Source of the DNA: Pegoplata infirma
Lineage: Eukaryota; Arthropoda; Insecta; Diptera; Anthomyiidae
Assembly: GCA_963921195.1 (NCBI GenBank)
Contig: OY992537.1
Location: forward strand, 207,352,581 to 207,416,580
Reading direction: 5' to 3'
Length of the DNA: 64,000 bases
This document shows, in pieces, positions 58,818 to 64,000 of the stretch; position 1 is the stretch's first letter, and the number at the start of each line of letters is the position of its first letter. The notes beneath the pieces are model-generated. The model was not told the origin of the DNA. It saw only the letters and a list, made by a program, of their open reading frames with translations, and searched no databases. The translations under genes and the position numbers were made by a program.

Positions 58818-59212
58818 CACTAAGAGAAGTATGTCATTAACTGTTTGTAGGTTTTTTTAAAATGTAATCAGTGGTGTTATTTTAAAAGAAAAATCCCTTA
58901 TTTTATAAAGGATTTCTTGTTTTCTATTATTTCTGTAGTTTAAAAAAGGATTTACTGTCTTAAAAATTAATTTTCCGTTACATTCAATTTTGGAAGTTAG
59001 AAATTTCTTCTACAGTTCTAATGTTTTCCAATACAAAATAAGTAAATATTCATTAGTTTTTTAATGTTTTGGTTAGTAATTAAATTAACATTAAAAATTG
59101 ACTGTAATATGATTTTATTTTAAATGAAAAAACAGTGAAATGGTTTTTAAATAAAATTTCATTTGATTTAAGTGAATATTCACTGGAATTTACCTTCATA
59201 TTTTTTTGAGTG
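58818..59212. mobile_element. CACTA..GAGTG MITE (M7), TA target
   Basis: TA|CACTAAGAGAAG and TTTTTTTGAGTG|TA bound 395 bp inside the larger hAT. Confidence 0.7.
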
Positions 59213-60138
59213 TAGAAAAAAAGTATTGAAATTTTTCATTTGAAATTTGGAGTAGGTCAATAGTCATTCAGAAATTGTAATTCTCAATTAGTTTTTCTAA
59301 GAATGAGAACTTTTGAATTGCAGTTGTGATTTCCATATTTTAATTGGGCTTTTTGAATTCCAATCTAACTTTTAGAAATATTAATATTCAAATGGAACAA
59401 AATTGCGGAATATGCTCTTTTTAATTTCAAAACCGCCAAAATCGGCTCGAGTTTGAGCCGCCGATCAGCCGATGATATCGGCGGCGGCGCGGCTCGTGGA
59501 AAAATATCGGCTTAGCGATTTAGCCGTCAGCCGCGCCGACCGGCTTGCTTCACTGACACACACTCACACACTTCAACTCCAGTGGGTATAATTTTATAAT
59601 CAAGTACAAATACAAAGGAATTAAAAAAATAAAAGTGAATAAAAAAACGCAAAAAAAAAACAATGAAGAATGTGAAGAGCTAAAGCACCCTAAAAACTAG
59701 AAGCTTTAAATTCCATATATTTTTTTTTTTCATTATTTTCAAAGCAAAACAATGCATGCATATTAGGGTGGCACGAATAAATTTAAAGTTAAAATTTTTA
59801 GCAAAAATTTTGCCTAAAAAATTTTCCCCATACAAACCAAAAACTTTTTTTGGATTTTTTAGTTACACAGTAATACAAAATCAAACTTTCTGAATCGGAA
59901 TGGGACGAAACCAAAGCAAATGAAAGCTGACATTTTACATAGAAAAATGTTCAAGGCGTTTTTCTAGTTCAGTGTTAGATTATTTTTTACACGGATTTAT
60001 TAGTTGCTGATTTAAAAGTATTTTAAATTTGTGTGTACTAAACATGTACAACTTTTTGGGCCCCTGGTGGTGCCCTTATTTGACATGACATGGGGTCCAA
60101 CGTCCAAACTTAAGTTTGAAATTACGTAAGCTGTGTAT

Positions 60139-60738
60139 TAGAGTGTCCCTTATTTTGGAAATGTTGGAAATGTTGAGACGGTACCCCCTCATTTTTTTTC
60201 CTTTTGACTAAAAAATAACTCAGGAAAAATTTTACGCCCCTACGACCACGCCTTCCCTACGCGACGGGGCCTTAAAAATCATTTTTCCATACAAACCAAA
60301 AAATTTTTTTTTTGATTTTTAATTTTTTTGTTATTAATTATAATATTACTTGGTTAGCTTATTCACGACAAAAAATTTGATTTTGGTGGGATGAGGCTTT
60401 CAGTTCTAAAAAATTTTTCGAAAAAAAAAATTTAGAGCTTTTGGGGTCCTACAGTAAAAATTTTTTAAAAAAATTTTTTTTTTAGTTTTGACAAGCAACG
60501 GTTTTAGTTGTAATGTTGCTTTTAATGATATATATTCATAAAAAAATATTATTCATATCTGTGACATCTTGATCGTGTATCGATCAAATGCATTTTTTAC
60601 CCTTTTTTAGATCACGCGTAGGGAAGGCGTGGTCGTAGGGGCGTAAAATTTTTCCTGAGTTATTTTTTAGTCAAAAGGAAAAAAATGAGGGGGTACCGTC
60701 TCAACATTTCCAACATTTCCAAAATAAGGGACACTCTA
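60139..60738. mobile_element. hAT-type foldback, TAGAGTGTCCC ends
   Basis: TAGAGTGTCCCTTATTTTGG and its perfect inverse, with exact TSD CTGTGTAT (60131-60138, 60739-60746). Arms match for over 100 bp (GGTACCCCCTCATTTTTTTCC, shortened GGTACCCCCTCAT; CGCCCCTACGACCACGCC). 600 bp. Confidence 0.92.
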
Positions 60739-60753
60739 CTGTGTATATATGTA

Positions 60754-60771
60754 GTAGTAGTAGTAGTAGTA
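60754..60771. repeat. (GTA)n / (TAC)n microsatellite LINE tail
   Basis: Six GTA/TAG triplets directly next to the LINE 3' UTR and its TSD. It is the tail of the LINE. Confidence 0.85.
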
Positions 60772-60905
60772 GGAATTCTTTATTAAATAATGTTTTTTCT
60801 TAAATAACATTACATAAATCTTAAAAAGAATATACGGCTGTGACAGATGTCGTTAGCCGGAAAAGAGATTGACTCGATATAATTTAAAAAGTTTACATAT
60901 TTTTC

Positions 60906-63442
60906 TTAATTATTGTATTCTAATATTAGTGATTTGCGGTAAGTCAAAGCATTAATAATGTATTGGGTAACTAAGTCCCAATTATTTTCGCCATTTAAAA
61001 TATTTATTAATTCGTTTTCTGATATTATTATTTTTCGAAACCATTTTTGTCTGAAGCTATTTAAAACAGGGCATCTACCAATAAAGTGCTGAATGTTTTC
61101 AATTTCCTTTGTATTACACAGAGAGCATTGTTTTTCGTTTCTTCTTGAAAAGTAGGAGCCATTTAGATCTATTAAGTCACATCGTGCTTTAAAAATCCAC
61201 GATATTTTTGATTGACTATTATTATCATGAAAATATAAATACGAAACCGAAGGATTTAGTAGTTTATAGAACGATCCTGTTTGTTGTTGTCTGGAAATTC
61301 GGTTTTGTACGTTTTTATTTCGAATTGCTTCAATCAGTAAACAGTGTTTTTCATTCCATTCTTCTAGGGTAATGTTTGCAGACCATTGTATATCATACAC
61401 ACTACCCAAGTTGTTCAAAACTTCTACCCAGGACGCACTATTAGCTAAAGCTAATAAACTAAGTTTATGTGGCAGTCGAGAATCAGAATATTCAAAAAGT
61501 GTACGTGCGATGTATTGTAAATGCAGATTTAGGGTAAAAAGGTGTAAATCATCCATTCCGGATTCAATTAAAAGTGAATAATTTGGTGTAAATTTTGGTA
61601 ATTTCATAATACGTTTCAAGAAATACCTTTGTAGATTATCAACTTCTTTGAAATATGAGTGCCCCCATACTTGTGCACCATACGATTGTATAGACCTACA
61701 CACTGCATTAAAAAGATGGTTTTTCGATCGAAAAGATATATCGTTTTTATTTAAAAAACTACTCCACGTTGAGTTGATACAATTTTTTGCGGCTTTGTTT
61801 CTATTCTCCACATGTTTTGTAAAGACACATTTTGGAGTAAAAATCATACCAAGGTAGCAGTATTCTGAAACATTTTCTATTTCTATCCCATTAAAGTACC
61901 ATTTTTCATCGTTCGCTTTCCTTCCACCATTTCTAAATACCATTGTCTTTGATTTCAATAAATTTACTTCTAGATTCCATTGATTACAGTAAATTTCTAG
62001 ATTTTGTATCATCTCTTGCAGTACCTTAACCTCATCTGCTATTAAAACGATATCGTCAGCATATAAAAGTAGACGTATATTCATATTACCAATTTGTACA
62101 CCACCACCAAGGTGTTCGTGAAGATCATTTATGTATAGCGAGAAGAGCAAAGGGGATAACAAGCATCCTTGTTTGACACCCGAAAGGGTCTCAAAACTAT
62201 CTGACAGCTCAGTTCCATTCCAGACTGTACAATGTATGTTTTTATACAATGCTTCAATAAAATTTACCATTTTCGTTGATATACCAATTGCGTGGAGTTT
62301 ATAAAATAACAAATTTCTTGCAACTTTATCAAACGCCGCTTTAAAATCCACGAAAAATGCATAAATTTTTTTTTTTGGTTCTTGTAATTTAAGGTTCACA
62401 ATAGTTGTTAAGTTATAAATGTTATCCACCGTGCTATAGTTTTTTCTGAACCCCGCTTGGAATTCCGAGAGTATATTGTGATCAGAGACCCACTCGTACA
62501 ATCTTTCTGCAATAATTCCCGTCATAATTTTGGCAATGGTGTTCATAAAGGAAATTCCCCTATAGTTACTCGGCTCACTTTTATCACCCTTTTTAAAAAT
62601 CGGAAATATTACACTTGTTATGAAAGCTTGATCTATCTGTGTATTATTAAACAAATTATTATAGGCTTTAGCCAGTTCCACGATCAACTCATTCGGTGCA
62701 TTTTTAAAAAATTCATATGGTATTCTGTCATTTCCAGGAGCTTTGTTAAGTTTAGCCTTATTAAGTGTTTGGTATATTTCAGCAGTTGTTATATTACAGT
62801 CTAAAAAGCTATCAGTTTTATATGGTGGTGCATAGTGTATATCGTTAGATGTTTGAAGTGGATTTAGCAGTTCCATAAAATACGATCTAAAATCTGATGA
62901 CAGTATATTTGAAATCTCTAAAGAATTTTGGTTTCTTATTTCGTTTGCAATTTTCCACCAAGATTTACTATCATTTACCTGGTTAAGCCTTCCCTCTAGC
63001 TCTTTATAATATTCATCTTTTCTTGCTATACACGTCATTTTAAAATTTTGATTTGCCTTTAAATACTTATTTTTTGTTTCTGGTTCACCATTTTGTTTGT
63101 ATTCTTTTAAAAGATCGAATGATAGCTTTCTGGCTCTATAACATTTCCAGTTAAACCAATTATTTTTTGCAGTGAATACGGGATTACTCGAAACATTTTG
63201 TTTTGTAGATTTACGTATTATGTCTATAAAATCGTTCATTTCGAGTACATCTTTTTGCTCTTTTGTTTTGCCTAGATTTTTTAACACATTTTGAGTAAAC
63301 TGTTCAGATAGGTGATCTCTCCACTGCAGTTTTGGTAATAGTTGTTGTTTTTTTTGACTTGTTTGTACGTTAATTTTTAAGTTTACACAAACTGGCATAT
63401 GGTCAGACCGTATTTCATCACCTACTGTAAAGGATTCTACAA
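60906..63442 (-). CDS. LINE ORF2 fragment: endonuclease tail + reverse transcriptase + CCHC knuckle
   Basis: About 844 codons without a stop. Counting from the Met at 63548, motifs are SDHMPV (48-53, last block of an APE-type endonuclease), APGNDRIPYEF (270-280), PIFKKGDKSEPSNYRGIS (316-333), QAGFRKNYST (364-373), FVDFKAAFDKV (399-409, catalytic Asp), GVKQGCLLSPLLF (457-469), YADD (496-499) and a C-terminal C808-x2-C811-x9-H821-x4-C826. Codons 1-35 are foldback E2 sequence in chance frame with the LINE, as the TSD at 63443 shows. It would nick and reverse-transcribe at target DNA, but most of the endonuclease is missing. The CCHC knuckle and microsatellite tail fit an I/Ingi/Outcast-like group better than Jockey; the clade is inferred. 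Confidence 0.93.
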
Positions 63443-64000
63443 GTGTATATATGTATAACCGGTATGAATTTCGCTGCCATCGATTCCGTACCAGCTTACT
63501 GAATAACCAAATTATTAAAAAAAAAATCCACTGTGCATCGTTGCGCATGATTATTATTTAAAGGAAATTAAAAAATTAATGATGACTCTTGCGCTGACCT
63601 AAAAAAAAGCTTACAGGGTTTTGTTATGGAATATGCCAACTTTCATTTGCTTTTGGTTTCATCCCATTCCGATATTTCTTGTTGCACTGTGTTGTTATTG
63701 GAAATTATAGCCTAGCAAAGTTGGTAAAAATCTAACTTTTTCGACATTTTTACAACAATTTCCTCGCAAATGCGAGCTGACAGAATAAATTGTAAAACAG
63801 ATTCTGAATCAGCACTCTTAACTTCATACCTTGTGTAATTTGCTCAGTATGCCGTTAACAAACTAAAGGTGCGGGTTAATTTAGTCCGGTTTGGCTAAAC
63901 ATTTAAGCACAGAGTTTTTAGACCAAAACGAACCATTGTTTGCTCGGCGATCGACAAAATTCGAAAAAATGCATTATTCGTGCCACCTTAATACATATAT

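Larger units (their letters stand above)
56459..59555. mobile_element. Large hAT-type element with CGGCGG-rich ends
   Basis: CAGTGAAGCAAGCCG and its perfect inverse CGGCTTGCTTCACTG are flanked by ACACACAC (56451-56458, 59556-59563). Both subterminal regions carry TTTTCGGCGGCGGC and CGGCTGCGC/GCGCGGCTG words, the most G+C-rich DNA in the window. It contains a hAT (56663-57101) and MITE M7. No transposase frame is present. Confidence 0.85.
60754..63442 (-). mobile_element. Recent 5'-truncated LINE with (CTA)n tail
   Basis: A 13-bp TSD GTGTATATATGTA lies at 60741-60753 and 63443-63455. The minus-strand 3' end is a (CTA)n microsatellite (GTAGTAG on the plus strand, 60754-60771) rather than poly(A). 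E1 supports the empty site. It landed beside the right end of the short hAT, its TSD overlapping that of the hAT. Confidence 0.92.
59876..63691. mobile_element. Foldback E2 with two nested insertions
   Basis: Left end TTA|CACAGTAATAC..GGAATGGGACGAAACC; right end GTTTCATCCCATTCCGATA..CACTGTG. It aligns with E1 on both sides of the inserts, in reverse orientation, and E1 shows the region AATTACTTCAGCTATG..GGTATGAATTT without them. Confidence 0.8.
59764..63990. mobile_element. Outermost hAT-type element of a four-level nest
   Basis: TAGGGTGGCACGAATAA and, inverted, TAAGGTGGCACGAATAA are the ends. The flanks ATGCATAT (59756-59763) and ATACATAT (63991-63998) match at 7 of 8. It contains foldback E2, which holds a short hAT and a LINE. 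Its right interior (63740-63840) is related to repeat T. Without the inserts it would be about 400 bp. Confidence 0.8.

Noticed and set aside
61372..62804. Plus-strand frames inside 60906-63548
   Set aside because: Shadows of the minus-strand LINE frame.

Overview
The window reads as intergenic or heterochromatin-like DNA from a dipteran fly, most likely a calyptrate such as a blow fly or house-fly relative (inference). The reasons are extreme A+T content, long A/T homopolymers, several copies of the dipteran mini-me-like repeat (GTCY microsatellite, ATTCGGC..GCCGAAT hairpin and TACCCTCCAC..GGAGGGTATA hairpin), and insect-type LINEs. I find no credible host protein-coding exon, functional tRNA, rRNA or CRISPR array. 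The only long real reading frames are retrotransposon frames.

The DNA is mostly transposable elements nested in one another, and many boundaries can be set from target-site duplications (TSDs). Five classes recur. (1) hAT-type non-autonomous elements with exact or nearly exact 8-bp TSDs and termini beginning TAG, CAG, CAA or CAT: 3968-4226, 6104-9385, 12233-13036, 18687-20089 (holding 18758-19518), 21673-22724, 28331-28852, 38592-42649, 51442-52515, 56459-59555 (holding 56663-57101), 59764-63990 and 60139-60738. (2) TA-target MITEs with termini CACTC/CACTA..GAGTG (91-902, 11837-12009, 13535-14604, 20096-20323, 25942-27342, 33913-34451, 46564-47349, 54483-55850, 58818-59212). (3) Foldback elements with C-initial termini (CACTGTG, CACCGTC, CAAGGGAAG), mostly flanked by TTA. 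(4) mini-me-like repeats near 6266, 23570, 31769, 39903, 45269 and 51277. (5) Non-LTR retrotransposons: a Jockey/CR1-group RT pseudogene with one in-frame stop (7577-9265), a Jockey-type tail (22050-22556), and a 5'-truncated LINE with an open frame of about 844 codons (60754-63442).

Layout. 1-6100: MITE, D and K repeat families. 6104-10949: hAT carrying a mini-me and a LINE, inside foldback N1. 11.8-17.1 kb: palindromes, D3 and repeat R1. 17.5-18.5 kb: a palindromic AGGTCTGNGCAGACCT repeat and a tRNA-derived SINE. 18.7-24.3 kb: nested hATs and R2. 25-35 kb: MITEs, GGTAAC-rich hAT, K3, an isolated tRNA-Lys primer-binding site and mini-me B. 36.6-42.6 kb: foldbacks, then a three-level nest. 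44-48.7 kb: two arrays of a 35-bp minisatellite. 49.7-56 kb: foldbacks and MITEs. 56.4-64 kb: two large hATs, the second with a four-level nest ending at the window edge.

The parts do not form a pathway. No transposase is encoded here, so all DNA elements would depend on enzymes made elsewhere; the LINE at the right end is the only element whose coding frame still looks intact. I see no new host-gene system. The most unusual features are the density of datable nested hAT/foldback insertions, the paired TTCACC..GGTGAA palindromes in repeat R, and the regularly placed AGGTCT palindromes.
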